This document shows, in pieces, positions 26,117 through 34,223 of a stretch of DNA of 64,000 nt. The notes under the pieces are model-generated. The model was not told where the DNA came from. It saw nothing but the letters and a program-made list of their open reading frames with translations, and did no database searches. How positions within the stretch are numbered: the first letter of the stretch is position 1; the number at the start of each line of letters is the position of its first letter. The translations under genes were made by a program, and so were the position numbers. Source of the stretch: Bacteroidales bacterium (lineage in GTDB: Bacteria > Bacteroidota > Bacteroidia > Bacteroidales > Muribaculaceae); the NCBI GenBank assembly GCA_019416425.1, contig DXXK01000085.1:1-64000 (forward strand), read 5' to 3'.

Positions 26117-26762
26117 TTATTGCCGGATTACAAGCCGGCCGTTGGAATCAGGCACCTCGGAATCGAAGTCCACCTCCGGCTTGATCGCGAATAAGCAGTA
26201 AGCGCCGATCGCGCCCAGCATGTTCATCAGGAAATTATGGACGCTCCTGTGTCTGGAATGAACCAGCTGGGCCACGTTCCTGAGTATGTCGTTCGGGGAC
26301 TCTATTATGCTTCTCTTGCGGAGCATTATCCTGTCGTACAGAGGCATTAGACGTTGCTTCATGTTTGACCGCAGGCCGGTCACTATATGCACCCCGTTGT
26401 CCCAGAGATGTCCGAAAAGGCACCTGGAGATATATCCCCTGTCGGCGTAGGGTTTGCCGAACACCTTGTCTGTCTGCGCGTCGATGACGGATCCGTCGCG
26501 GTCGTCGACATTGGCCCCGGTCAATACGAAGTTGTCTATCTCGCCTATCTCGTTGCACAGCAGGTACAGCTTGAACCCCACTTACCTGTTGTACGAGAAT
26601 GTCCACGGGAACAGATGACGCCACTGCCCGCGCACGCATGACAGGTAGCAGTGCTTGAAGTTGCAGTAGGTGTTGAAGTGGAAACAGATCAGGATAATGA
26701 TGACATCGGCATCCGACATCATGCGCTTACGGCGCCATTTCGGAGCCTCGGGAGTGGTGTCA
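26117..26762 (-). mobile_element. IS982-family transposase remnant, internally deleted
   Basis: The minus strand encodes parts of an IS982-type transposase. The N-terminal part (MMSDADVIIILICFH, HLFPWTFSYNR) runs directly into TAA and then, in the same frame, into the C-terminal half (GFKLYLLCNEIGEIDNFVLTGANVDDRD, GKPYADRGYIS, MLRKRSIIESPNDILRN, HSRHRSVHNFLMNML). The missing piece, which I judge to be about 60 residues, contains the first catalytic aspartate region, so it cannot transpose. The first 40 or so residues are also missing: at 26762 the sequence becomes the lipoprotein fragment. No terminal repeats are recognisable. Confidence 0.85.
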
Positions 26763-26998
26763 ATAGCAAAAGGACCGCCTCCTCGATATGGGAAATTTCT
26801 AAAGACAGGACTCTTCACAGCGGTCAGACATCCGCGTATTCCTTCTGGCTCACCAAGGATAAAGGGGGGCTCACGAAATTCTACACACAATGGAAGGATG
26901 GCCAGATTGAGGGCATCGGTTTCCCGGATGAACCGAACTACATGATCGGCATGCGATTCCAGAGAGTCAGCGGTACCGTTGAACCAGAAGCCAATTAA
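26763..26998 (+). pseudogene. Orphan 3' end of a type B array lipoprotein
   Basis: The frame encodes about 78 residues (SSIWEISKDRTLHSGQTSAYSFWL...YMIGMRF...) matching the C-terminal third of the lipoprotein at 8369-9067 at about 88% identity, with the same stop codon. The signal peptide and the first two thirds are absent because the IS982 remnant abuts the fragment. It is a relic of another copy of the array next to gh3. Confidence 0.85.
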
Positions 26999-27253
26999 AG
27001 TCATCGCGTTTAGACCTGAAATGCGGGTATGTGTGGCATGTCAATTGAAGCATCCAATATCGCGAAGGGTTTGTTCTTTTATCCCCTGAGTTTACGGGCT
27101 ATGGAGTCTGTCAGGGGGATGAACAGGCTGTCGGGAGCCTCGCGACGGTTGCGCAACATGTATTTGTAGAACAGGATTCTGGCTACATGCCGGCGCAACT
27201 CGGGCATGGTAATGTCCGTACGGCGCACGGCATCGACAATACCCTTGATTTCC
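26763..27253. repeat. Direct repeat B, copy 2 (type B lipoprotein end plus gh3 end)
   Basis: About 490 bp matching 8834-9320 at roughly 85-90% by eye. In this copy the gh3 part continues into a complete gene. Its left edge coincides with the IS982 remnant. Confidence 0.85.
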
Positions 27254-28263
27254 TTCGATGTGTTGGCCGGAGCGATGATGATGTCGGCTCCCGCACGGAC
27301 AGCGTCAGCCGCCGAGTATCCCTCAGCACCTAACATATTCATGGCATCGGTTATTATCAATCCGTTGTATCCCAAGTCATCCCTCAGCAAGTCAGTCATT
27401 ACCGTACGCGATACCGCCGCGGGACGCATCTCCGAATCGATGGCCGGGACAGCCAGGTGTCCCACCATCACGGCCGGCATGCCGTTGGCCGACCAACGAC
27501 GGAACGGCACCAGATCCACGCTGTCCATCCGCTGCAGACTGGCATTTATCACACCCTTACCCTTGTGCGAGTCGCTTCTGACCATACCGTGACCGGGGAA
27601 ATGCTTGGCCACGGGCAACACATTGCCGTCCATCAAGCCACGGCCATACGCCAGCCCTAACGAGGATACCCGTTCCGGATCTGAACCAAAACTACGGATT
27701 CCTAAGAAACGGTTATTGTCACTCACATCCAGAACAGGACCCAATACCATCGTGATACCCAACTGCCGGCATTCGCGGGCCACCTCACGGCCGTAATCGT
27801 ACATCAGCTGGTCCTGCACGGCCGACGATATGCGTCCGTTCGCCGGAAACTGCGGAGCATCGGCCAGCCGCATGTTCAGACCCCATTCCGCATCAATGGC
27901 CATGAACGGTGTTATCTCCCCCGCCGATACCATCGTATCGGCCAATGCCTTGGCCTCGACACTGGTACCCTTCAACAGCACCACGCCACCGATACCCTCG
28001 CGGGCATATTCCAGAATCTGCCGCACCGTGAAGAAATCCGTGCGGGCATACAACGCCGGCATAAACAGCTGCGAGGCAAGCCGGACGGTATCCATCCCGG
28101 CTGCGACCGAGTCCGCCCAGGCATGCGCCTCGACCGTCAGGTCCGCTTTCTCAACCGCCTCCGGCACCCCCTCAACACGCGATACCTTGCCGCCATTAAC
28201 GCAAGCGGTCACCGTGACCGTCAGTAACGTCACGATGACCGATATGTATAGCCTGCGTTTCAA
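27079..28263 (-). CDS. GH3 family beta-N-acetylhexosaminidase-like lipoprotein (NagZ-like)
   Basis: The 394-residue lipoprotein (lipobox TAC at 19-21) has a single (beta/alpha)8 barrel, as in NagZ. Motifs are KHFPGHG at 220-226 followed by D231-S-H233, the Asp-His dyad that replaces a carboxylate acid/base in NagZ enzymes, and the nucleophile motif ITDAMNM with D306. Substrates are beta-N-acetylglucosaminides from peptidoglycan or host glycans. It is the last gene of gpmI-nucleotidase-gh3: 8 nt follow the nucleotidase stop. Its 3' end is duplicated at 9153-9320. Confidence 0.88.
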   Translation of the reverse strand: MKRRLYISVIVTLLTVTVTACVNGGKVSRVEGVPEAVEKADLTVEAHAWADSVAAGMDTVRLASQLFMPALYARTDFFTVRQILEYAREGIGGVVLLKGTSVEAKALADTMVSAGEITPFMAIDAEWGLNMRLADAPQFPANGRISSAVQDQLMYDYGREVARECRQLGITMVLGPVLDVSDNNRFLGIRSFGSDPERVSSLGLAYGRGLMDGNVLPVAKHFPGHGMVRSDSHKGKGVINASLQRMDSVDLVPFRRWSANGMPAVMVGHLAVPAIDSEMRPAAVSRTVMTDLLRDDLGYNGLIITDAMNMLGAEGYSAADAVRAGADIIIAPANTSKEIKGIVDAVRRTDITMPELRRHVARILFYKYMLRNRREAPDSLFIPLTDSIARKLRG

Positions 28264-28271
28264 GGTGGTTC

Positions 28272-29843
28272 CTATTGTTTCATGTCATATTCGAAATTCC
28301 GGAAGAACCTCGGCACCGGGTCGGGATCCACAGGGACGCCTAAGTCCATCATGCTGCGGAAATACTGCAGCATACGGTAACCAATCTCAGGCACATCCCG
28401 GTAGATAAGCTCATGCCGCTTCATCGGCGTCATGTCATCGTTGCCTTCGGCCAGATAGTCGATGGTAGCAACCACATAATCGCGGTCGGGATCCATCGGC
28501 ACTCCGTTGAACAGCACGTGCTGCATATGCTTCGTATCATCGGTGACAACCCGGATGGCATCGCTGACGGCCTCGCCACCCTTGGGAGCGACAATAGCCA
28601 TTGTCTCGATGAAATCACGGCCTTTCATCCGGATGATCTGCACACGGTTGCTGAACGGGAACATGCTCAGGACCAGGCCCTCGCTGATCTTGCCCTGCGG
28701 CAACGGCTGACGGATGCCGCCAACGTTCATTATGGCGAAATCAACCTGCGGCACATCACGGCCGGCACGGCGCAGACTGTCCGTCAGCTGACGGGCTATC
28801 CACATTCCCGTATCGCCCGCGAAATTGGCCATCGGACCGGTTCCAAGCGAATTGGGATAGGCATGCGCGCTGTAGCTGACCATCACGTTGTTGACCGAGT
28901 CAACCACATGACTGTACGGCTTAAGGAACTTCTGCATCTCCTTGTCGTAGGCCTCGGGACTGAAACGGTCGGTCACAGGTATGTACTCGTAATCGAACTT
29001 ACGGTCCTTCAGATTGTCAAGGTCGATGTCTATGTAGCCCACGTTGCGGCCATACTTGCCGGTCTGGGCCACCAATACAGGTTTCCCGTCGGCATTGTTG
29101 ATCCAGTAAGGTGTCTTGTCCGGAGTCTTAGGATCCACGAAAGAATGGCTATGACCGCCGATTATGATGTCGATGTCCCTGGAGGCACGCGCCAGGTCGA
29201 CATCGTTCTCCCGGTCCGGGGTCGATGTGTAACCTATGTGAGTCACCGCGACCACGAGGTCACACTTCTTCTGATGTTTCAGAACCTCGGCCCAGTGGTT
29301 GGCAGTCTCGATGATGGGCTTGAATTCCATCCCGGTGTAGTTATCCTGCGAGATCAAGCCCTTGGGATCTACATTCAGGCCGATGAAACCGATCTTCTTT
29401 CCACCCACCTTCTTGATAACGTATGGCTTGAAGACACCCTTCAGGTCGGTCTTGGAGAAATCGTAATTGTCCGACAGCGCGGTGCCCTTGACGTTCTTCC
29501 AGTGCCGGGCCAGTTCCTTCATGCCGTTGTCGAACTCATGGTTGCCCAGCAGACGGATGTCGTAATCCATCATGTTGAACAGCGGATATTCCACATCGCC
29601 ACCGAAGTACTTGAAGTAGAGGGTACCCTGGACCATGTCGCCTGCATCGATCAGGATGACGTTCTTCTCAGCCTTGCGGACCGAGTCGATCACGGCCTTA
29701 CGCTGCAGGATGCCTCCCACACCCTTGGCGTCGGGGTCGATGTTGGAATGGGTGTCGTTGGTGTGCAGCAGCACCAAATGTTCGGCCGCGGCGCCGATAG
29801 ATGTCGCCGCGGCCAGACACAATATGATTGACTTGAGGTTCAT
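28272..29843 (-). CDS. 5'-nucleotidase/UshA-like metallophosphoesterase
   Basis: The 523-residue secreted protein (signal peptide about 1-19) has the metallophosphatase domain with HTNDTHSNIDP (about 25-35), GDMVQG, GNHEFD and GHSH, followed by the 5'-nucleotidase C-terminal substrate domain (about 310-490, MNVGGIRQPLPQG). It would hydrolyse extracellular or periplasmic nucleotides or nucleotide sugars. Its ATG overlaps the gpmI stop by one base, which indicates translational coupling. Confidence 0.9.
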   Translation of the reverse strand: MNLKSIILCLAAATSIGAAAEHLVLLHTNDTHSNIDPDAKGVGGILQRKAVIDSVRKAEKNVILIDAGDMVQGTLYFKYFGGDVEYPLFNMMDYDIRLLGNHEFDNGMKELARHWKNVKGTALSDNYDFSKTDLKGVFKPYVIKKVGGKKIGFIGLNVDPKGLISQDNYTGMEFKPIIETANHWAEVLKHQKKCDLVVAVTHIGYTSTPDRENDVDLARASRDIDIIIGGHSHSFVDPKTPDKTPYWINNADGKPVLVAQTGKYGRNVGYIDIDLDNLKDRKFDYEYIPVTDRFSPEAYDKEMQKFLKPYSHVVDSVNNVMVSYSAHAYPNSLGTGPMANFAGDTGMWIARQLTDSLRRAGRDVPQVDFAIMNVGGIRQPLPQGKISEGLVLSMFPFSNRVQIIRMKGRDFIETMAIVAPKGGEAVSDAIRVVTDDTKHMQHVLFNGVPMDPDRDYVVATIDYLAEGNDDMTPMKRHELIYRDVPEIGYRMLQYFRSMMDLGVPVDPDPVPRFFRNFEYDMKQ

Positions 29844-31357
29844 CAGAACTCAATGAGGTTCTTGCCGTCCATATCGGCGGGCTGCTTCAGGCCCATGAGA
29901 TGGAGCAGGCTCGGAGCCACATCGGCCAGACGGCCGTTCTCGCACTTGGCGTCCTTATGGCTGCCGATGTAGATGAACGGCACGGGATTCAGCGAGTGGG
30001 CCGTGTTGGGCGTACCGTCAGCGTTGAGGGCGTGGTCGGCGTTACCGTGGTCGGCGATGATGACCATCTCGTAGCCATGCTTCTTGCCGGCCTCCACAAC
30101 CTTCTCGACACAGGTATCAAGCGTGGCTACTGCCTTCTGGATCGCATCGTAGACACCGGTGTGGCCCACCATATCGCCGTTGGCGAAGTTGACAACAATG
30201 AAGTCGTACTTGTCGCTGTCGATGGCGTCGACCAGCTTCTCGGTAACCTCGGGAGCGCTCATCTCGGGCTTCAGGTCGTAGGTGGCTACTTTCGGGCTGG
30301 GCACCAGGATACGGTCCTCGCCGGGGAACGGAGCCTCGCGGCCGCCGTTGAAGAAGAACGTCACGTGCGCGTACTTCTCGGTCTCGGCGATGTGGAGCTG
30401 CTTCTTGCCCTGCTCCGAGACATACTCGCTGAGCGTATCGGGCACATCGCTCTTGGCGAACAGGATGTGCACGCCCTTGAACGAGTCGTCGTATGGAGTC
30501 ATGCAGTAGTACTGCAGGCCGGGGATTGGCTTCATGCCGCCTTCCTCATGCTGGGTCAGCACGGTGGTCAGCTCCTTGGCGCGGTCGTTGCGGTAGTTGA
30601 AGAAGATCACCACATGACCCTCGCCGATACGGCCGTCGACGGTGGTGTTGACGATAGGCTTGATGAACTCGTCGGTAACACCCTCGGCGTACGACTCCTC
30701 GACGGCCTTGACCATGTCGTCGCTCTTCTTGCCGACACCGTCAACCAGCATGTCATAGGCCTCCTTGACGCGCTCCCAGCGCTTGTCGCGGTCCATGGCG
30801 TAATAACGGCCGCAGACAGTGGCGATCACGCCCGCGCTCTGGGCGCAATGCTCCTGAACCTCGGTCAGGAAGCCGGCACCGCTCTTCGGGTCGGTATCGC
30901 GGCCGTCCATGAAGGCGTGCAGGTAGACCTTGTCCAGATTGTAGGCCTTGGCGGTGTCGCACAGGGCGTAGAGATGCTGCAGCGAGGAGTGCACGCCTCC
31001 GGCGCTGGTCAGACCCATGAAGTGAATGGGCACGTTATGGTCGCGGGCGTAGCTGAACGCGCTGATGATCTCGGGATTCTTCTGGAACGAGCCGTCCTTG
31101 ATGGCGCGGTTGATCTTGACCAGGTCCTGGTAGACCACGCGGCCGGCACCGATGTTGAGGTGTCCCACCTCGGAGTTACCCATCTGGCCGTCGGGAAGGC
31201 CTACGTTCTCGCCGCTGGCCTGAAGCTCGGAATGGGGGCATTCCGACATCAGCCGGTCCATATAGGGTGTTGGGGTATTGAAAATGGCGTCATCCTTCCG
31301 ATGGTCGCCGATGCCGTATCCGTCCAGGATGATCAGCATTGCTTTCTTGTCTGACAT
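29843..31357 (-). CDS. gpmI: 2,3-bisphosphoglycerate-independent phosphoglycerate mutase
   Basis: The 504-residue enzyme interconverts 3- and 2-phosphoglycerate in glycolysis using two metal ions. It shows the alkaline-phosphatase-like start LIILDGYG (residues 9-16), the phosphoserine S62 in DGQMGNSEVGHLNIGAGR, and the metal-binding DHGNADHA motif near residue 445. Length is normal. It is the first gene of a three-gene operon with the nucleotidase and GH3, whose starts are tightly spaced. Confidence 0.96.
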   Translation of the reverse strand: MSDKKAMLIILDGYGIGDHRKDDAIFNTPTPYMDRLMSECPHSELQASGENVGLPDGQMGNSEVGHLNIGAGRVVYQDLVKINRAIKDGSFQKNPEIISAFSYARDHNVPIHFMGLTSAGGVHSSLQHLYALCDTAKAYNLDKVYLHAFMDGRDTDPKSGAGFLTEVQEHCAQSAGVIATVCGRYYAMDRDKRWERVKEAYDMLVDGVGKKSDDMVKAVEESYAEGVTDEFIKPIVNTTVDGRIGEGHVVIFFNYRNDRAKELTTVLTQHEEGGMKPIPGLQYYCMTPYDDSFKGVHILFAKSDVPDTLSEYVSEQGKKQLHIAETEKYAHVTFFFNGGREAPFPGEDRILVPSPKVATYDLKPEMSAPEVTEKLVDAIDSDKYDFIVVNFANGDMVGHTGVYDAIQKAVATLDTCVEKVVEAGKKHGYEMVIIADHGNADHALNADGTPNTAHSLNPVPFIYIGSHKDAKCENGRLADVAPSLLHLMGLKQPADMDGKNLIEF

Positions 31358-31421
31358 AATCTGTATTTTGAGCTATGGCGCCCGTTTCCATCGACCGGGA
31401 CGCCTTGTTAGTTTCTTTCCG

Positions 31422-31429
31422 CAAATTTA
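31422..31429 (-). promoter_or_regulatory. -7 element upstream of gpmI
   Basis: TAAATTTG on the minus strand (31429-31422) matches TAnnTTTG. No good TTTG element lies 20 bp upstream, so the -33 part is weak. A start of transcription near 31415 would leave a leader of about 58 nt before gpmI. Confidence 0.5.
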
Positions 31430-31440
31430 CTAATTTTTCC

Positions 31441-31486
31441 TGACATGTGAAGCTTCCGGACCTAATAAAATAAGCCTCACATGTCA
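31441..31486. repeat. Inverted repeat with two ACATGT cores upstream of gpmI
   Basis: TGACATGTGA at 31441-31450 is mirrored by TCACATGTCA at 31477-31486 (ten perfect pairs), and after one mismatch GCTT/AAGC extends the arms. Each arm contains the palindrome ACATGT. It lies just upstream of the gpmI -7 element and downstream of the rplS terminator, without a T-run, so an operator is more likely than a terminator. Confidence 0.6.
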
Positions 31487-31514
31487 GTATAACAAATTTA
31501 TACACAAATTTGTA

Positions 31515-31547
31515 AACAAAAAGGGGCACATCCGAGACGGACATGCT
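31515..31547 (-). terminator. Terminator of rplS
   Basis: On the minus strand an eight-pair stem (31546-31539 with 31533-31526, including two wobble pairs) with a five-base loop is followed by CCCTTTTTGTTT. It lies 30-60 nt downstream of the rplS stop, as expected for an intrinsic terminator. Confidence 0.75.
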
Positions 31548-31575
31548 CCTTCTGTGCCTTGATCCCGAAGGGGGA

Positions 31576-31938
31576 TTACTTGCTCTTCTTGGCGTAACGC
31601 TCCTTGATACGGGCCTTCTTACCGGTCAGGTTGCGCAGGTAGTACAGCTTGGCGCGACGTACCTTACCCAGCTTGTTGTTGGTAATCGACTCGATGAAGG
31701 GGGACTCCAGAGGGAAGATACGCTCCACGCCGATACCGTCGCTGATCTTGCGGACGGTGAAACGCTTCTTGTCGCCCTGGCCGCTGATCTTGATCACAAC
31801 GCCGCGGTACTGCTGGATACGCTCCTTGTTACCCTCTTTGATTCGGTAGGCTACGGTGATGGTGTCGCCGGGACCGAAATCATCTACTTTCTTCTCAGGA
31901 GTGGCGAAAGCCTGCTCCGCAATCTTAATAAGATCCAT
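31576..31938 (-). CDS. rplS: 50S ribosomal protein L19
   Basis: The 120-residue protein has the L19 features FGPGDTITVAYRI, RIQQYRGVVI, FTVRKISDGIGVERIFP and KLYYLRNLTGKKARIKER. L19 lies at the interface of the ribosomal subunits. It is monocistronic by context, with a strong promoter at 32013-32044 and a terminator at 31515-31547. Confidence 0.97.
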   Translation of the reverse strand: MDLIKIAEQAFATPEKKVDDFGPGDTITVAYRIKEGNKERIQQYRGVVIKISGQGDKKRFTVRKISDGIGVERIFPLESPFIESITNNKLGKVRRAKLYYLRNLTGKKARIKERYAKKSK

Positions 31939-32012
31939 TTTCTATTTTAATTATTTATCTTGGCAATATAAACGCGCTGCTATCGTCGCGTCAGAGATTA
32001 CCAAACCGGGCG

Positions 32013-32044
32013 CAAAGTTAGCGATTTTTTTTAATATAAGCAAA
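32013..32044 (-). promoter_or_regulatory. Promoter of rplS
   Basis: On the minus strand TTTG (32044-32041) is followed after 20 bp by TAACTTTG (32020-32013), a perfect match to the Bacteroidetes primary promoter. The leader would be about 70 nt. It overlaps the region of the divergent folP promoter. Confidence 0.8.
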
Positions 32045-32052
32045 AAAAGCGT

Positions 32053-32060
32053 TATCTTCG
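32053..32060 (+). promoter_or_regulatory. -7 element of folP
   Basis: TATCTTCG at 32053-32060 is one base from TAnnTTTG, with a T-run about 20 bp upstream. Transcription would begin at about 32067, inside the first possible folP start codon (32065). This argues for use of the ATG at 32098. Confidence 0.5.
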
Positions 32061-32097
32061 CGCTATGAATCGAACCATTTGCATCCAAGGGGGTCTG

Positions 32098-32970
32098 ATG
32101 GACCTGTCGGAACCCAAAGTAATGGGTATCCTGAACGTGACTCCCGACAGTTTCTACGCCGGCAGCCGTGTGGGCGCCGACGCGGCCAGGCGTGCCGCGA
32201 AGATGCTGGCCGACGGCGCCGACATCATTGACATCGGCGCCTATTCATCGCGACCCGGAGCCGAGGAGGTCTCCCCCGCCGCTGAATACGAACGACTCGC
32301 GCCGGCCTTGGGAGCGATACGCGAACGGATCCCCGACGCGATCATCTCCGTCGACACATTCCGTGCCGATGTGGCTCGCCGGGTCGTTGAGGACTTTGCC
32401 GTGGACATAATCAACGATATCGGCGGCGGCACTCTGGATCCAGACATGCGCGACACCGTAGCCGCGCTTCGCACCCCATATATCCTGATGCACATGCGCG
32501 GCACCCCCGCCACCATGCAGGACATGTGCGCATACAATGACGTTGTGGCGGATGTCTTATCGGACCTGGCTTTCAAGATCCACGACTTCCGGCAGGCCGG
32601 CGTCCATGACATAATCGTGGATCCGGGGTTCGGTTTCGCCAAGACCGTCGAGCAGAACTACAGTCTGTTGGCTGCGTTGAATCTGTTCCATGAGACCGGA
32701 TGCCCGGTACTGGCAGGCATGTCGCGGAAGTCGATGCTCTTCAAGCCACTTGAAACCACTCCTGACAAGGCCGGCGACGCCACTGTTGCCGTCGACGCAA
32801 TGGCGTTGATGCTCGGCGCAGACATTCTGAGGGTCCATGACGTCCTGCCGGCGGTCCAGACAGTCCGCGTCTTCAACATGCTTCGACAGGCCAACGCCGG
32901 CAGGATTCCCTCCGTCACATCCCCCTACCCTGAAATCACACGCATAACACATCCCACTTCAGATGATTGA
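32098..32970 (+). CDS. folP: Dihydropteroate synthase
   Basis: This enzyme condenses p-aminobenzoate with dihydropterin pyrophosphate in folate synthesis and is the sulfonamide target. Motifs are KVMGILNVTPDSFYAGSR near the start, DIIDIGAYSSRPGAEEVS, INDIGGG, the MHMRGTP motif, DPGFGFAKT and VLAGMSRKS. I use the start at 32098 (290 residues) because the promoter places transcription start at about 32067; an upstream in-frame ATG at 32065 would add 11 residues not found in the family. The gene overlaps cdaA by 8 nt. Confidence 0.93.
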   Translation: MDLSEPKVMGILNVTPDSFYAGSRVGADAARRAAKMLADGADIIDIGAYSSRPGAEEVSPAAEYERLAPALGAIRERIPDAIISVDTFRADVARRVVEDFAVDIINDIGGGTLDPDMRDTVAALRTPYILMHMRGTPATMQDMCAYNDVVADVLSDLAFKIHDFRQAGVHDIIVDPGFGFAKTVEQNYSLLAALNLFHETGCPVLAGMSRKSMLFKPLETTPDKAGDATVAVDAMALMLGADILRVHDVLPAVQTVRVFNMLRQANAGRIPSVTSPYPEITRITHPTSDD

Positions 32971-33727
32971 ATTCGGAATCAAAGACATAATCGACATCCT
33001 CATTGTCGCCCTGCTTCTGTTCTACCTGTACCGACTGATGAAGAACAGCGGAACGCTGTCGCTGTTCTACGGCGTGTTGCTGTTCATCGCCGTCTGGGTG
33101 GTATGTTACGAGATTTTCGACATGCGTCTGATCGGCTCCATCATGGACAAGTTCATGAGCATCGGCCTGATAATCCTGGTGATACTGTTCCAGGACCAGA
33201 TAAAACGCTTCCTGATCGACATCGGTGGTCCGACGCGGCTCAAGAAGTTCAGGCGGCTGTTCAAGCATGGCAAGACCGACGAGCACGAACACGCAGAGAT
33301 AATGAACGTGGTCTACGCCTGCATGTCGATGTCAAAGTCCAAGACAGGGGCTTTGATAGTGTTCCAGCGCAAGATGCCGCTGACTGACTTCGAGAAGACC
33401 GGAGATGAGATCGACGCCGACATCAACGTGCGTCTGATCGAGAACATATTCTTCAAGAACTCGCCCCTGCACGACGGCGCCATGATCATCTCCAACCACC
33501 GGATTGCCTCAGTAGGCTGTATCCTGCCTGTAAGCCATGACATGGATATCCCTAAGAACCTGGGGCTGCGTCACCGCGCCGCCCTGGGCATGAGCCAGAT
33601 GACGGACGCCGTATGCGTCGTGGTCAGCGAGGAAACCGGTGGAATCTCCGTGGCACAGTCCGGCTCGATCAAGGTGAAGGTCAGCGTGACCGACCTGGAG
33701 CACATCCTGTCCTCGGCCATGAAATGA
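32963..33727 (+). CDS. cdaA: Diadenylate cyclase CdaA
   Basis: The 254-residue membrane protein makes cyclic di-AMP from two ATP. It has three N-terminal hydrophobic segments (about residues 10-26, 33-50 and 62-80) and a DAC domain (about 105-245) with the active-site motifs HDGAMII and LGLRHRAALGMSQ. It overlaps folP by 8 nt and so is translationally coupled, as in many Bacteroidetes. A bidirectional hairpin terminator follows at 33762-33788. Confidence 0.93.
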   Translation: MIEFGIKDIIDILIVALLLFYLYRLMKNSGTLSLFYGVLLFIAVWVVCYEIFDMRLIGSIMDKFMSIGLIILVILFQDQIKRFLIDIGGPTRLKKFRRLFKHGKTDEHEHAEIMNVVYACMSMSKSKTGALIVFQRKMPLTDFEKTGDEIDADINVRLIENIFFKNSPLHDGAMIISNHRIASVGCILPVSHDMDIPKNLGLRHRAALGMSQMTDAVCVVVSEETGGISVAQSGSIKVKVSVTDLEHILSSAMK

Positions 33728-33761
33728 CGGCATGCCGACAACCGCTGCGATATCAGACAAC

Positions 33762-33788
33762 AAAGGCTGCATCACGGATGCAGCCTTT
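33762..33788. terminator. Terminator of cdaA (possibly bidirectional)
   Basis: AAAGGCTGCAT and ATGCAGCCTTT form a perfect 11-pair stem with a five-base loop (CACGG). It lies 35 nt after cdaA on the plus strand and 30 nt after the convergent winged-helix gene on the minus strand, flanked by short A/T runs, so it probably serves both. Confidence 0.8.
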
Positions 33789-33819
33789 ATGAGTGTTGTC
33801 AGTGTAGCGTGCGCGTCAG

Positions 33820-34026
33820 TTAAACCAGTGCTACTACCAGATCCTCGTCGTTCATTGTGAGGGCGATCTTGCCTTCACGGCCAAGCCAGCCAAGTGCGGC
33901 CATCAGCTCGTCTTTCTTCAGCTTGGTTACTTTCTTCAAGGCTTTCAGACCGAGCATGCGGACATCGCTTTCCTCAAGCGCCTTGTAAACCATACCTGCC
34001 CAGGTACCAATCGATTCTATGTTCAT
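33820..34026 (-). CDS. Small winged-helix protein (DUF2582-like)
   Basis: From the ATG at 34026 the product is 68 residues: MNIESIGTWAGMVYKALEE, then a winged-helix segment (KALKKVTKLKKDELMAALGWLGREGKI). The length and start match the small winged-helix family found in Bacteroidetes; a GTG start at 34053 would add nine residues and is less likely. It may bind DNA, but the function is unknown. It is convergent with cdaA, and the shared hairpin at 33762-33788 would terminate it. Confidence 0.8.
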   Translation of the reverse strand: MNIESIGTWAGMVYKALEESDVRMLGLKALKKVTKLKKDELMAALGWLGREGKIALTMNDEDLVVALV

Positions 34027-34207
34027 CTCTTTAAAGTTTAGTGTGTTATTCACATTTCATCTGCAAAGGTCATAATTTTTTAGTTAAAATCAAAATTTTT
34101 CACCAAAAATCAGTCCTTTCAGTACTTTTATAACAGTTTTTGTACCGTTTTTAAGTACTTTACTCACTAAATTAACAATTTCATTACGATTTTTGTTAGA
34201 AATCGTG

Positions 34208-34215
34208 TATATTTG
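34208..34215 (+). promoter_or_regulatory. -7 element upstream of rsgA
   Basis: TATATTTG at 34208-34215 matches TAnnTTTG. Transcription would start near 34222, two bases before the proposed rsgA ATG at 34224, so rsgA may be nearly leaderless or start at a later codon. Confidence 0.5.
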
Positions 34216-34223
34216 CATTTGTT

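Noticed and set aside
1871..27253. A single recent tandem duplication as the full explanation
   Set aside because: The flanking tails fit, but the two radC genes are too different for one recent event, so at least one allele exchange or old paralog is needed.
28413..31354. Long open frames opposite the nucleotidase and gpmI genes (plus strand)
   Set aside because: Both are antisense shadows; their translations lack known motifs and the minus-strand genes are clear, with full family motifs.
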